Shown here in pieces: positions 20,013-32,310 of a stretch of DNA of 64,000 nucleotides; the first letter of the stretch is position 1, and every line of letters begins with the position of its first letter. The notes under the pieces were generated by a model. That model saw nothing but the letters and a program-made list of their open reading frames with translations, searched no databases and was not told where the DNA came from. This DNA comes from Theocolax elegans. Its lineage: Eukaryota > Arthropoda > Insecta > Hymenoptera > Cerocephalidae. Position numbers and translations under genes: made by a program. Location of the stretch: contig CM047429.1 of the NCBI GenBank assembly GCA_026168455.1, forward strand, positions 1,911,370 to 1,975,369, written 5' to 3'.

Positions 20013-20404
20013 TCCTCCTTGTCGGTTTCTTGGCCGGAGGTGTCCGACTGCCCATCTTCCTCTCGCTCGTCCGTATCTTTTACTTCTAGAGCGACAGTCC
20101 TGTGTAGCACCTCTACTACATCTGGGTCAGAATCCGGGTCCGGAATCTCCGGAATCTGGGCAGCCATGGACTTATACCAACCTGTCCTCCGCCTGTTCCG
20201 CCTGACACGATCCTCATTTGAGTCTGTGTCGGCTGCGAACTCTTGAGCCGTATAATTACCCAACAGCCACTGTTGGAGTCGTTCGGCTTTTTTTATATGC
20301 AGAGCCGTCTGTACGCATCTCTAACGACTCCAAGTGCGCCTGGATCTGTCTGCTGGATTGCGTATCAATCCACTGATCGATATGCGTGGTCATCGATTTC
20401 GCCA
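19946..20404 (-). pseudogene. gag: Gypsy Gag N-terminus, frameshifted
   Basis: A plausible gag start is the minus-strand ATG at 20404 (MAKSMTTHIDQWIDTQ). After about 45 codons the frame is lost near a T/A run at about 20287-20293 and resumes in another phase as an acidic block (ADTDSNEDRVRRNRRRTG, later PDPDSDPDVVEV). The split is best explained by one indel. Confidence 0.6.
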
Positions 20405-20410
20405 TTTTAA

Positions 20411-22400
20411 TCTGAACAAAATTACCGCTACGCTAATTTACACAAAAAAAAAATCTGAGTCGCTTTTCGCTTTACCTGTGCGTGGTATGCTTTACTTCAA
20501 ATTATTAGGTGGCTTTAAATAATAAAATTATTGGGCCACTAAGTTGAAGAATGAATTCGTTTCCCTTTACAATTACAAGAAAAAAAATAAACACACCTAT
20601 TTGAAATTTGCTTTCCTGCCTAATATAAAAAACTACGTTAAAGAATTATATTTTTGACTATTAATTTTACAAACAAATCGAGAAAAAAAAATTAACTTTG
20701 TTAAACCCGGGATTAAATTAATTTATTATAAAACAAATAAACATACAATATTAAACGTAAAAAAAAATTTTACGAATTGTTAATAAATTAAATTAAAAAC
20801 AAGAAAAAATTTATTTAAATCCGACTTAATACGAAAAAATCGAATTTACTCAGGCTCTAGGTCACCAACGCACGCTGGATATATGATAAAATAAAATAAA
20901 TAAATATTTGAATAAATAGATAAATAAATATAAATGTATTCCTAAACAACTAAATGTGTACGACGCTGTGACCTCTTACAATCGCAATGTTACAAAAAAA
21001 TAATAGTACAATTTTTATTGTAACGCGAGAGCCGGTCCGCGTTGTCAAAAATATAAATTTAACAAGCAAACTTCAAAAACAAAAAATTTTTACCCTTGCA
21101 CAGGTGCTACAATTTTTATTCAGTCGGAAAATTAAATAACGCCGATTTTCCGACTAACCTACTGGAAATTAGGGACTCGGTATGTAAATTGCGGACCCCA
21201 AGGCGAATCGATCTATATTTCAATTTTAAAATTCAAATTTACTATAATTTACGTGTAATTAATTAAAAAAAATTATTATTACCGACCTCGGATTTCTTTT
21301 AACCAAACTAAACAACAATAAAAGAAAATCCGGTTCAAACTTATAAATTACTGTCTAAATACTGTAACGGTTTTGCTATTTTTTAAAATAATAATAATTA
21401 ATAATACCAATTGAACCGTTAAACAATAGTTTCACTACGCGATCAGCCGCTCAGTAATAATACGAGTCTATAAGACACGTATAGGCGGAGGCGACGGTAT
21501 CCTTTTCTTAGCGAACGCGAACGAAAATAAAAGGGCAAACAATAAGAATAGAAACACGATGTTTAATTTAAAATAAAAAACAAGAGTATATCATCAAAGA
21601 AGAGGTAATACACGCGTGCCGCTGCACGCGAGATCGCAGGTCGATACGCGAAATTAATAAAGAGAGAAAGAGAGAGAGAGACTACAAAACTGGCACTTGC
21701 AGTGCGTGAGCCGCGATGGATAATTAAATCACCAGGCGAAGTGTGCGTGGTCGCTACTCTCCTTAGCTCCCTGGGCTTCGTCGTCGCCGAACAAACTATT
21801 ACAACTTCACTGGGTCACCAGCACAGCACCAGGATCACAAGCGGCACGAGGCAATCAAAAAATTGGAGCGAAGAGTAAACAAAGAAGTTTCTCACGACGG
21901 TTGAAAATAAGTCACAGTGAATCTCTCGCCGGTTGAGATTAATCTCACGGTTGATATCAGTTTAACGGTTGATATCAGTCTCACGGTTGATATTAGTCTT
22001 TCGCCGGTTGAATTCAGTCTCAGTGCTCTCGCACTTACGAACCGAAAACTCTATCTCTCTTTCGCTACTTTTACCTTTACGAAGGTCCGCGAAAATCGCC
22101 GAAAATCATCGAACGTCGACCTGTAACAGCTGCCAATGTTAATACACAGGCTAGACAGAGAGAGAGAATGTAACGAGCAATGTAATAAAATGAAATATTA
22201 CATTGATTCGTTACAATACAATAATTTAAAGGTTAGAATTAATCGCAAACCGATTAATCTAACTGCCGGTAATAACAAATATACTAACTAACGTAACTAG
22301 TATATAATAAAAAACTACACGTAAAATCCATACGCGTGAAGTGGTACCACTTACTTCATAAGTTGCTGTAGTCGTTGGTAAACAAAGACCAGCCGATCGA
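20411..22400. other. AT-rich leader/LTR-like DNA upstream of the minus-strand Gypsy remnant
   Basis: No gene seen. Two minus-strand stretches contain TGGTGACC (about 20855 and 21810), which could be PBS-like. 22170-22216 is a small inverted repeat (TGTAACGA.../...TCGTTACA) that looks like an LTR edge. A GA run lies at about 21660-21681. The leader and 5' LTR of the neighbouring element may be here, but I could not pair any repeats. Confidence 0.35.
21927..22021 (+). repeat. Short tandem repeat around CACGGTTGATATCAGT
   Basis: About four to five imperfect copies of a roughly 20-25 bp unit containing GGTTGATATCAGTCTCAC. The units also translate as ISLTVD repeats, but nothing suggests a real protein. 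Confidence 0.8.
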
Positions 22401-22401
22401 T

Positions 22402-22403
<2 letters not shown>

Positions 22404-22438
<35 letters not shown>

Positions 22439-22440
22439 AC
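22404..22440. repeat. (CT)n microsatellite
   Basis: An uninterrupted CT run of about 16 units at the edge of a GC-rich block (22440-22830) that resembles an LTR on the minus strand. Confidence 0.95.
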
Positions 22441-22827
22441 TCTCGCAGCGGTGTAGGACGGATTGTCCGCTCGCCCGTGCACCGAGGTTGTGTGGCTGCA
22501 GGTCGGTTAACGGTGTTGCACCAGTCACTGCAAATGGAGGATCGGCCTGCAGTCGAAAACTACACAAGAAACGCACGAAAAATACAGCACAGCATAGCTG
22601 AACACAGGACGCGGGGGGATCACACCTGTCGCGTAACAAGGCGGCTATATCTCTTCGCAGCGTGCGCGAATCTTTTGTGCGCGAAGTCGATCTCGCCCGT
22701 GTAGCCACGACGAACCGAGCCGACCCGAATCTCGCCGGCCCAAGCCGATGCGAACATTACGATACTGTTCGCTCGTGTTGCTTGAATTCGTCAAACGGTA
22801 AGGTAAACAATACCTTACCGTTACAAC
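22441..22827 (-). mobile_element. Possible LTR fragment on the minus strand
   Basis: On the minus strand the block begins TGTAACGGTAAGGTA, includes a terminal hairpin (AACGGTAAGGTA/TACCTTACCGTT), and is GC-rich like other LTRs here. It may be the 5' LTR start of the Gypsy remnant at 17-20.4 kb. No partner copy is visible. Confidence 0.3.
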
Positions 22828-22974
22828 ATGTAAATATGAAAATGTGACAATGTTTTTATTGTAATTTTGATGACTAATATTATAACACAATATTATACTT
22901 AAGAATCATATTTGGATCTATAAGTACAAAATATGTTAGTCTTTTATACCAGTATCACAATAATACAAATAACC

Positions 22975-23900
22975 TTTAATTTATATATTTGCAAAAGTTC
23001 ATAAAGTGTGCAAACTAATAATCTACCTGCCATATAAATATAATAAAGATTTGTTTTATAGAAATATTAAAAAAGTTATTGAATAATTGTAAGAATTGTT
23101 TCTTTTTTAATTTATTTAATTCAATGCGACTATCAAGCAGTCATATCTCTGAGTTGGCATAAAAATAATCCTATACGTGTTAAAGTTCATAATGTTTCCA
23201 AATAAATTTCACACTTGTCAAAGTACTGCCACATCTGTTTTATGTAGAAATGTTAAATAAGTGATCAAATACTATAATCAAATAATGATAGTGAACAATA
23301 CCTTATCCACTAGATTAAAATTGTTTTCTAACTTACTTAAGTCAATAATAAGAGATTATCAAACATTCATATCCTTCAGCGATAAAATAAAAAGAATTGA
23401 ATATTTGCAAAAGTTCATTAAAATGCCCATCGAATATAATTATAATTGCCAAATATCTCACATATTTGTTTTATAAAATTAAGTTAGTGAATAATTGTAG
23501 GGATGTTCAACAATAATATATACGCTGAACTGTTTTGTTTTTTAAATTATCTAATTTAATGTGACTATCAACAAACAGTCTTATCGCTCTGAGTTGGAAT
23601 AAAAATAATTCTATACTTGTTAAAATTTATAGTTTCCAAATGATTCCCACATCATCAATAACTGACACATTAGTTTTCTGTAAAAATGTAAAATAAGTGT
23701 TTAAATGACTGTAAGAATAGAGGCCGATCACTTATTTACTTAATAAAGATTTGCTTTCTTAAAATTATTTGAATCATTGCAACTATCAAATTCATATCAC
23801 CCATACTGGAATAAAATCATTGAATACATGCAAAAGTTCACTAAATGTACATTACACGTACCAATGTATCGAATACATATATTACAGTATTATAGAAAAT
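22975..23900. repeat. Diverged tandem array, units of about 210-225 bp
   Basis: A recurring block (ACTATCAA..., then TCATATC, GAATAAAA, TGCAAAAGTTCA, and ...TGTTTTAT) appears with anchors near 23129, 23354, 23563 and 23782. The AT-rich units have diverged strongly. It reads like an old satellite or minisatellite. No ORF persists across units. Confidence 0.6.
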
Positions 23901-24589
23901 AGAAAATGAATGTACAATAACTATAGAATTGGAGAATGATAGAGGATCCACTTAAATAATATTATATTCTCTTTTGAATTAACTTTACTTGGTCGATGTG
24001 GTATTAAAAAAAATTCAGATCAAGATAGCAGCATTTCAAAAAGAAATGAGAATACCTTAACTGAATTAAGTTTCAATTGAATACATTTTAAAATCTAAAT
24101 AAAATATTCTAATATAATGTAATACTTGCAGTTAATAATGTAAGAAAGTATAGAGTTATGTATATATATATACATAGTTATTTAACTATATTTTCTACAA
24201 TTTTTTAACTATTTTTAGCAAAATAATATTATAATTTAATTAAGAAAAGTAATAAGTACCGTTGTCTACTGCTTCAAAACCGATTCGAGTTATATATCTC
24301 TCTCACTCTCTCTGTTTCTTTCTGAGGTTGACAGCTAATAATGTGAGTGAATATGAAGTCTTTACATATCCAATATTATCTGGCGCTGTTGTACAATAAA
24401 AAATAGCAAGATGGAATAATACAATACCATGCATTATTACCGTGTTGGTAATAATTACATAAATAATTAATTTTATTTCACAACTTTTCACAATAAAATC
24501 GGCAAATCGGCCAGACTATTCATCTGTGACGATGGAAGTATTCACGTGATTCTAGCTCCCTCTCACGGCCACATTTCAACTTCTATAAC
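23901..24589. other. AT-rich DNA, nothing recognised
   Basis: A short TA run lies at 24160 and a CT run at about 24297-24311. No gene, RNA or repeat partner found. Confidence 0.5.
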
Positions 24590-24736
24590 AATCGACGTGT
24601 CTCTCTCACTCTTTAAACTTTCCATCAGCCTGTCCTTTTTTTCGTAAGTTGACTATATATACGTCATCTGTCTCTCTCAATCTTTAAACTCTCCATCGCT
24701 CTGTCCTCTTTCTTCTATAGCAGACTATATATATAT
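24590..24736. repeat. Repeat block related to the inverted arms at 59.3 and 63.5 kb
   Basis: Two internal near-repeats contain TCTCTCACTCTTTAAACT, CTGTCC and GACTATATATA. They resemble the segment ending GAGTAGACATATATA at 63580-63660 (TGTCTCACTCACTCTTTC, CTCTGTCTCAACTTTTTCG). Both lie beside a TA run, and copies of the 1.65-kb fold-back element occur at TA runs next to this block. Confidence 0.5.
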
Positions 24737-26382
24737 GGGTGGTTCTCTGTGACATCGAAGATGAAAAAAATAAATATTGCTATAACTGTGGGAATATGTT
24801 TTAGAGGTATCCAGTAGTTCTCCTGAATTTTTTCAGATTTTTTCTGGGCCATTATTTTAAGTTACAGAGAGTCAAAGTTGACATTTTAGCACTTTTTTGC
24901 ATTATATGCCCATTTTCATGAATTTTTAGCTCCCAGGGGATGCATTTTTCACTAAAAACATAAGTATGACTTTTTTTGTAAAATTTTCCGAACTTTTCAT
25001 TAAAAATACTTTTAAAGACATAAATGTATGCTGTCACACTTTTGTAAGCCATTTGAACCTTAAATAGTGAAAATCAGCAATTCTGCTCCGGACTCTGGTA
25101 ACCTAATACTGTCTAAAAGATGTCTTTTTATAGTCAGAAACTGCCTAAAAATTTCTAGAGTGGGTCTAAATCATTAAGATCACTTATGGTCAAAATATCC
25201 AGGAAAAGTGCCCGAAATATTAATAGAAATGTATATTTGTTGCCTTATAACGATGAATCTATTACCATGATCATTGCAAAAAAATTTGTGCACTTACCTT
25301 GGAGTGGTAGAAAAATATCTTAACTTGTTTCAGTATCCATCTAATCCCCGGTAAGCTGCTAAAAATACAAATATTATTATACAAATGTAAAAAATTAATT
25401 TTTAAACATTTATAATGCTGGATTTTTAGTTTTACATCCCTTACAAGAATTATAATACTAATCTGAAGGATTACTATAAAAGTATCAACATTATTATTAT
25501 TATTATTCAGCAATACATTGTTTAGATTTCACAAACTTGTCACTGTCGCGTTATCATATTATTCATTATAATTATATATCCGATTTATTTATATATCTTT
25601 TGTATTAAATACGTATATTCAGTTATTGTAATGATGATGTTTATATATTTATAGTAATCCTTCAGATTAGTATTATAATTCTTGTAAGGGATGTAAAACT
25701 AAAAATCCAGCATTATAAATGTTTAAAAATTAATTTTTTACATTTGTATAATAATATTTGTATTTTTAGCAGCTTACAGGGGATTAGATGGATACTGAAA
25801 CAAGTTAAGATATTTTTCTACCACTCCAAGGTAAGTGCACAAATTTTTTTGCAATGATCATGGTAATAGATTCATCGTTATAAGGCAACAAATATACATT
25901 TCTATTAATATTTCGGGCACTTTTCCTGGATATTTTGACCATAAGTGATCTTAATGATTTAGACCCACTCTAGAAATTTTTAGGCAGTTTCTGACTATAA
26001 AAAGACATCTTTTAGACAGTATTAGGTTACCAGAGTCCGGAGCAGAATTGCTGATTTTCACTATTTAAGGTTCAAATGGCTTACAAAAGTGTGACAGCAT
26101 ACATTTATGTCTTTAAAAGTATTTTTAATGAAAAGTTCGGAAAATTTTACAAAAAAAGTCATACTTATGTTTTTAGTGAAAAATGCATCCCCTGGGAGCT
26201 AAAAATTCATGAAAATGGGCATATAATGCAAAAAAGTGCTAAAATGTCAACTTTGACTCTCTGTAACTTAAAATAATGGCCCAGAAAAAATCTGAAAAAA
26301 TTCAGGAGAACTACTGGATACCTCTAAAACATATTCCCACAGTTATAGCAATATTTATTTTATTCATCTTCGATGTCACAGA
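24737..26382. mobile_element. 1.65-kb fold-back element, copy 1
   Basis: A giant inverted repeat with arms 24737-25480 and 25649-26382 (about 740 bp each) around a 168-bp AT-rich spacer. Arms are nearly identical. The left end is GGGTGGTTCTCTGTGACATC in a TA run. The right end has lost its last roughly 10 bases and stops at GATGTCACAG. Near-identical to the element at 57597-59251. Each arm contains a 66-codon frame (MAYKSVTAYIYVFKSIF...). No transposase found. A transcript would be a very long hairpin. Confidence 0.9.
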
Positions 26383-26785
26383 TAAAAATAAATAAATAAG
26401 GAACAATTTAGAAGTAAACAAAATACGAAAACGTTAATTTTTAATTTAAGATTCAGTCAAGGAAAAATACGCATAGCGAGTTAGCTGAATATAAGGCTAG
26501 CCGCACATCCCATACTTGCGTCGGGAGCGCGAGCGCGTCCCTTGATTCTGATCGCCAAAACCCATACTTACAAAATTAACAACTTTTTGATGATGTTTTA
26601 TAAAATTAAAAATTATTAATATCTTGTATTTGGAAATAGATTTTTTAGGGCGAAAATAACATTTCATATATAATAAAAATAATTAAATTAATTTAAAATT
26701 TTGATTATATATAGAAAATACTAGACGGTTTTTTTACAATTTCAACACTTCCATTGATGCTAAATAATTATTTATAAGTATTAAT
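26383..26785. other. AT-rich DNA with a short GC-rich patch
   Basis: No gene found. A GC-rich patch at about 26500-26560 (GGGAGCGCGAGCGCGTCCC) forms a small imperfect palindrome. Confidence 0.5.
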
Positions 26786-27489
26786 TGTGACGAGTGACGA
26801 TATAGGGAGTCACTCGAAATGGTTCTCCATCGCGTGGCCCGCACGGCCGACGGATGAGATCGTGCGGGATACGGAAAGGAGGGGGAACGAGAGAGAATCA
26901 GCAGGAGACACCCTCTCGTGGACAGCCAAGTTGTGAGGTACTCCCAAGAAGACGCGGAGATCTTTGACCAAGGACGAGAGGAAAGATTGTGGTGTAGTCA
27001 TTGGACTACCCTAGGGAGACGCATGGAATGGAATCCCCCCCTTATACGGATTAGTAGGATTAGAGGTGATCTTTTACTGGGGAAGGTAGCGTGTACGCGT
27101 AACCCGCGTGTCGCGACTTTCCACTCGGATAACAGCTTTCCACGATCGCGTCTCGGCCGTCCGGTTAGTGGCGTGCCCCGCCAGTATCAATAACTCAGTA
27201 ATTGTAATTTATAGTCTAATTATGAATAAAACAAGATTTTGATTTATTTCTCGACTCTTCGTTATTTCGATATCCCGTATTATCCCAGGATCCCCACTAC
27301 CTCGTCCGGAAAGCAGACGAGCCCGCGGTACTTCGTATTCGTGTTTCCCGAGGTGGGCTCACGAGTGCACGGTGATTATCGGGTGATCGACGTGTTGTCG
27401 ACAAGGAGTGTTGGAGGTCCGGTTGTGAGCGAAGGTAAGTTCGCTACGCGCAACCTCGAGTTTCCCTTCATCCCGATCGCACCGTTACA
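26786..27489 (+). mobile_element. 704-bp LTR followed by a PBS
   Basis: Starts TGTGACGAGTGACGATA and ends GCACCGTTACA, with TGGCGTCCAATTAGTTAGC directly after at 27490. AATAAA occurs at about 27224. These are the marks of a 5' LTR plus PBS. No matching 3' LTR or adjacent gag was found, so the element is truncated, or its body is the decayed gag at 28.9-30.1 kb. Confidence 0.7.
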
Positions 27490-27730
27490 TGGCGTCCAAT
27501 TAGTTAGCAATGGGTATACGGGATTATGTAAGAAAATTTAGTATTTTCTATCATCACCGAGTACATCACTTCAATAAAAATTAAGCATATCGATTAGCGA
27601 AAACCTCAAGGCCGGCGTAACTCACGAAGAGAGAACCGGGCGCGTGTGCGTTTTGTAAACAAAGCGAGTGTTTACATCGGCGTGAGACTGGAGATTCGAT
27701 ATTCTCAGTCTCACGATTTCTGTAAAGTAA

Positions 27731-27771
<41 letters not shown>

Positions 27772-28860
27772 TAAAATTTGCTTTTACTTTCTCGCACGGA
27801 TAAATACACATGTTCGTACTTTACCGATAGCGTTCTTTTTCGTGTACCTTTGTAATACAATTTAAACTCAAAGTTTCTTTAATTAATAACTTAGCATTAA
27901 TTTATTAACTATTGAATAACTCTCCGCTCTCACACTTACTACGCTATCTCTTACAGCGAACAAGGTAGTAAATTCGGTTCAGTGTGTGCGTTATATATAT
28001 TAGCATTATATTCTATCACACATATCATTGTAGTCGATTGTTGTTGCGTATTTATACAACAACCAAGTCATTACTTTTCGGGAACTTTTCATTCTATTAT
28101 TATTTTCCTTTTTTGATTATTCGATATTACCTTTTATTTGAATATTTAATTATCTAATTATTGTAAATGATTTAAAAATAATTTTAACAATATCAGATCG
28201 TTATCTACAAACAAGCGAGTATACGGATGTACAGACGTACATACATATACATAGAAATAGTTACACGTCTATTCAATTTAACGCTATTCCATTCACGTTC
28301 AAAACTCAAATGTCGAAAATTTAAATTATTATTTTCTTTTTATTATCACTTATATACAAATTTAGTTACATAAATCGAATAATCTATTTTTTTCTCGTAT
28401 CTGTGAATTATACAAACTTAATTGTGATTAAACCATTGACAAAATAAACGTATAAATTTTTTGTTGTTATAATTAATTGATAATTTTTACTTTATTTTTT
28501 TTATTGTACAAGTAAAAAGTGACAATCCTGGTTCCCGTCTAGTACAAGTTTTTTTCTCCTACATATTTGGCCGTAATTATTATTTAATTAGCACAAATAC
28601 CTCGAAAACAAACAATAAAATATATTTTTCTCTTGTTTCCTCATATATACGTAGGATATTTGTATTTCGACGTTCCTTTTCGATTACGAACCATCTTGTT
28701 ACAGGAACATACCAGCGTATTCGCTCTTTAGTATCCCTTAGTATATATTGTCGTCTCTTGCGGCAGTGCCAACACCCAAAGAAACCCTTTGCCAATAAAC
28801 CCAGTGAACCGAAACACGAGGTCGGCGACCGACAGCGTAACAGAATCGCCGAATATCGGC
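27490..28860. other. Internal or intergenic DNA with a GA microsatellite
   Basis: PBS-like start (TGGCGTCCAATTAGTT), then AT-rich DNA. A (GA)n run occupies about 27736-27769. No conserved protein. It may be the leader of the LTR element at 26786 merged with other debris. Confidence 0.45.
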
Positions 28861-28866
28861 TTACAC

Positions 28867-30057
28867 AATGACGGCCCGACAGGCGAGACTATTGGCTAGA
28901 CGGTCTCGAAGGCGAACGATTTAACCTGCCAGGAAGCTTCGTAAGTTATTTGCAAAACTTACACGAACAAAACAAGACTCTGTCAACCCAGATGGCTGAG
29001 CTATGGAGTAGCTCACTTACTAATAAGCAAGGCATCGCGTCAAGCACTCGCACCGACCTAGAGGCCCAACACCACGATAGACGGCAGAGACAACAAGTGA
29101 ATATCTAGGATACATTCACATGCCATTACTACGACCAGAGCAGACCGATTTTGTCGCAAACAACGAACTCAGGTCACCATCCCCCTGCAACAACCATACC
29201 AGTCACAAAATGCAATTAGATTGCAGCACTCACACTGCGCCAGTTGCACCGGCAATTCGATACCACTGTTTGGAAGAATCGGCAACGCCTGGGAAGAGGG
29301 GAACATCTCCAGCAATGCAGATAGAGTAAATATGCACCACTCGCAGAGCAACGGTGAATCGACAAGCACTGTCCGACGATAGAACGTGCGATTCACCGGC
29401 GAATCAGATGATAGCATCGGTCTATTCATCACACGGGTAGAAGAATGCAGGACATTAGCAAGGCTGACAGACGAGGAGCTAATACCCGCAATAACCGAAC
29501 TAATGACCGGTGTCGCGTCGACGTGGTACCGCGATTATAGAGACCAGTGGACGACATGGCAGGAGTTTTGTCATAAAGCCAGAGACTGGTACGGCATGGA
29601 CCGACGCTACCAGCAAAGACTAGCGAGCGATGCAAACCGACGAACCCAAGGGAAAGGCGAACCTGTGTGCAACTACATAACGTGCTTAGGTTCGATGATG
29701 CGAAAACAACGACCAATCCCGAGCGTAAGTCAACAGCTTGACATACTACATCGAAATATGTTACCCGAGTTACAGCGAATGATGGAACGTAACTCAAGCC
29801 TAAGCATCCGAGACTTGCTCAAAAAGGCACGCGATGCCGAGCAAACATTGGAGGCCCAGATGTCATACCAACCTCCACCTCCTCCAGAGAAGATATTACA
29901 CCCCGATCTAGGATTCAAACCAAAGACGGGGAAACAACCGGGAATTCACGACCGAGAAAAGGAGGAAGTGTATCGCACTCACCTTTTAAAAAAAACTGCA
30001 ACCAACTACAAGAGAAGCTGTTTGTTAAATATCGCGACCAATCACGCTCGACCGTAG
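28867..30057 (+). pseudogene. gag: Decayed Gypsy Gag of the 17-20 kb family
   Basis: From about 29386 a clean frame gives RFTGESDDSIGLFITRVEE, MTGVASTWYRDYRDQW, WYGMDRRYQQRLASDANRR, and PQ/PPP-rich sequence near the end. These line up block by block with the minus-strand gag at 18.6-20.0 kb. Upstream, 28867-29105 still reads as a gag N-terminus (NLPGSFVSYLQNLHEQNKTL) in another phase, with stops between. The frame ends at 30057 before any zinc knuckle, so only a broken Gag remains. Confidence 0.8.
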
Positions 30058-31705
30058 TTCACGGAGCTCTGTTCTCTGTCGGCACTCGGATCGTCTCGGC
30101 CGTGTGCGCATGCGCCCTGCGCTGCTGTCGGTACGAGGCGAGGGTTCGTCCATGCGATCGGCCGTCTGTGTGCAATTGCATCTCTCGTCGAGCTATCAAG
30201 GATCCCGGGGACTATTTACAGGTAAGTCATTAAGCCGTAGGAGCTTGCTATTATTTGTTTCTTTTATTTATAGTTGGGCAGGTTAGAGTTCTCCCAACAT
30301 CTCAACTCCTGTTAACAACTTATTATTCTCCCTATTCATTGTCCTATAGCTTCTCGTTCCCGGATATCATTTTCCCTAGTAGTGTGCTTATTCTTATTTA
30401 TTAAAATTTTCACAGACATACCCGCAAGAGGTCTCAGTGGGTGACGGGTTTTCCCAGGATACGTGCTGCTACTTCTGAGGTCGGGCATCTAATGCATCTC
30501 TTAGAGGATATCCAGCAATCGAAGCACCTGCCCATCAAAGAAGAACCTGTGGCGTCCAGCTTAATTCTCTCCAGAGCTCCTGGAGGAGTGCTGATGGTGT
30601 TCGACCTGGTCAGTGAGGTCAATACTCTGGCTACTTCTTCATTGGAGTATCCTGGTGCTGGATTGTGGGAAACCGGGGAAGGGATGGGTTATTTAAAGTA
30701 TTGTTAGGATAATCATAATGTCTTCGCGCAGTGCGAGCGCGGTCTTGTAGCGAGAGCGGCTTGATTGTTTTTGTCGGCGTTCTGCAATGCTGTTCGATCG
30801 AGACGACGACGATGACGAGGCTGCTGTTTGGTAATTATTACCCCGTTCGTTGTTATTTATCGGCTAATCGATCTATGAGTTGGTTTCAGGTAGACGGCGA
30901 ACCTTACTGCCGTGGTTAACTGGTCGTGGCTGCTCGGCGTATATGAGTACGTGTCGCTTTCTCTGTCTCTCTCTATTTCGTGGCTTCTTGGCTGCTGAGA
31001 CGTCTCTTCACGACATCGGCTCCGGATGTTGTTCCTCGGGTCTACTGCGCGGCTGCTATTACACGGTAAGAAGTGACTTGACAGGCGCCTGGCTATTTAG
31101 TTAGTAAAGGTAAGCAATTTCTATACTCACATAACCTCTAACCCTGGCTCCTATACACCTCTACTCCTGTACATAGTCTTGTGTACTCCTATCTGCTCCT
31201 TAGTATTGAAAACGTACTTATTAATATGCTTTACAGGTTGATCTTCTTGTACGAGTTTTGTTGCTGCTTTGTGGCTCCTTCAGTATTGAGGCTACTCCGT
31301 ATATGCTGCTGTGATTGCTACAAGAGCCGTCTTCCTTATGCTTTGGACCGCGGTGCCCTGTCTATTGTCCTGTGCTGTCTTTGTACTCAGCTGATGTCTC
31401 CAGACTCTCCGAGTACTGTTCGCCCTGTACGTGGCCTCTTGGTGGCTACTGGTCTTCTCGACTCCTGTGTGTGCTGGCTCCGCTTCAGTTCCAGGGTGTG
31501 GCTTGTTCGGTGTTAGGCATGTTTTTATAGAGTTTAGGGAAATATATTCGATAATGCGTAGGTAGGGATGTGTGTCCTCGGTGCTAGGCGTGTTTTATAT
31601 ACGGTTTAGGGAATTATATGGTGCAATTTATAGGTAGGGATTTGTGTGCTCGCTTCGCACCATGACAGACACACTTGCCTTGTCACAACCCACACAGCAT
31701 AGAAT
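30058..31705. other. Unassigned GC-richer DNA with splice-donor-like sites
   Basis: Short frames in several phases (for example 30441-30707) have no recognised domain. Several donor-like strings (CAGGTAAGT at about 30219, GGTAAG near 31060 and 31107) occur in C/T-rich surroundings. It could be non-coding exons of a host gene or LTR/leader DNA. I cannot decide. Confidence 0.35.
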
Positions 31706-32115
31706 ATTACGTCAATATTACGGAAATATTTTATATTGAGATTCGGAATATTACAACAATATTGCAATGAAAGATATCTGAAATATTGTTATGTCCGCGA
31801 ATTTCTAACTTTGTAATATTCCATGAAATATTACATTAATATTACTGTAATATTTTAGTGTAATATTATAAGAAATATTTATGAAAAATTGATGAAATGT
31901 TTCAAATATACACTTGCAAAGGACCACTGAAATATTACCTTAATGTTTCTACAACATTTTATTGAAATTTTTAAGAAATATTTCGAGAAATATTGATGAA
32001 GCATTTCAATTACTTACTTCAATAGCTGTAGTGAAATATTACAGTAATATTTTTGCACAATATAACAGAAATATTACATGAAATATTTACAAAATATTGT
32101 TAAAATATTTCAAGT
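31706..32115. repeat. AATATT-rich degenerate tandem repeat, about 105-bp unit
   Basis: The motif GAAATATTAC recurs with starts near 31706, 31825, 31930 and 32033, and each unit ends in a TTTCAA...ACTT-type stretch. AATATT (self-complementary) occurs many times. It resembles an old tandem array or a piece of a larger repeat. Confidence 0.6.
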
Positions 32116-32235
32116 ACTTGAATTTTTTAAATTAATTTATAAAACCAAGAACCTTGCTATTGATTTATATTTATTAAGTATTAATTCACATTATTTTTTT
32201 ACACACATTTATCGCAGAAAAAATGTTTACATATG

Positions 32236-32310
32236 TTCTAACCTGGGTTCGAACCCCGTACGCACGCATCAAATTCAAACGCTTTATCCACTACGCTATT
32301 CGCAACGCTT
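32236..32310 (-). repeat. tRNA-like segment, probably from a tRNA-derived SINE
   Basis: On the minus strand there is an A box TAGCGTAGTGG (plus 32288-32298) and a B box GGTTCGAACCC (plus 32245-32255), starts 43 nt apart. The acceptor and anticodon stems do not pair convincingly, so it is not a working tRNA. The same box spacing occurs in the TRIM LTRs at 4.7 and 5.4 kb. Confidence 0.6.

Larger units (their letters stand above)
17060..20410 (-). mobile_element. Decayed Gypsy element, same family as the element at 1-4635
   Basis: On the minus strand gag (20404 to 18615) is followed by pol (18508 to about 17060). Pol ends in the RT thumb; RNase H, integrase and the 3' LTR are missing. Protease and RT read closely like the first element (shared VAIMPNL, CYIGVNF, YPLPYM). 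Several frameshifts and stops show it is dead. The gag also matches the isolated fragment at 28.9-30.1 kb. Confidence 0.85.

Noticed and set aside
26076..26276. 66-codon frame (MAYKSV...) as a host gene
   Set aside because: It occurs in all four arms of the two fold-back elements and matches no family I know, so it is described as part of the repeat rather than as a gene.
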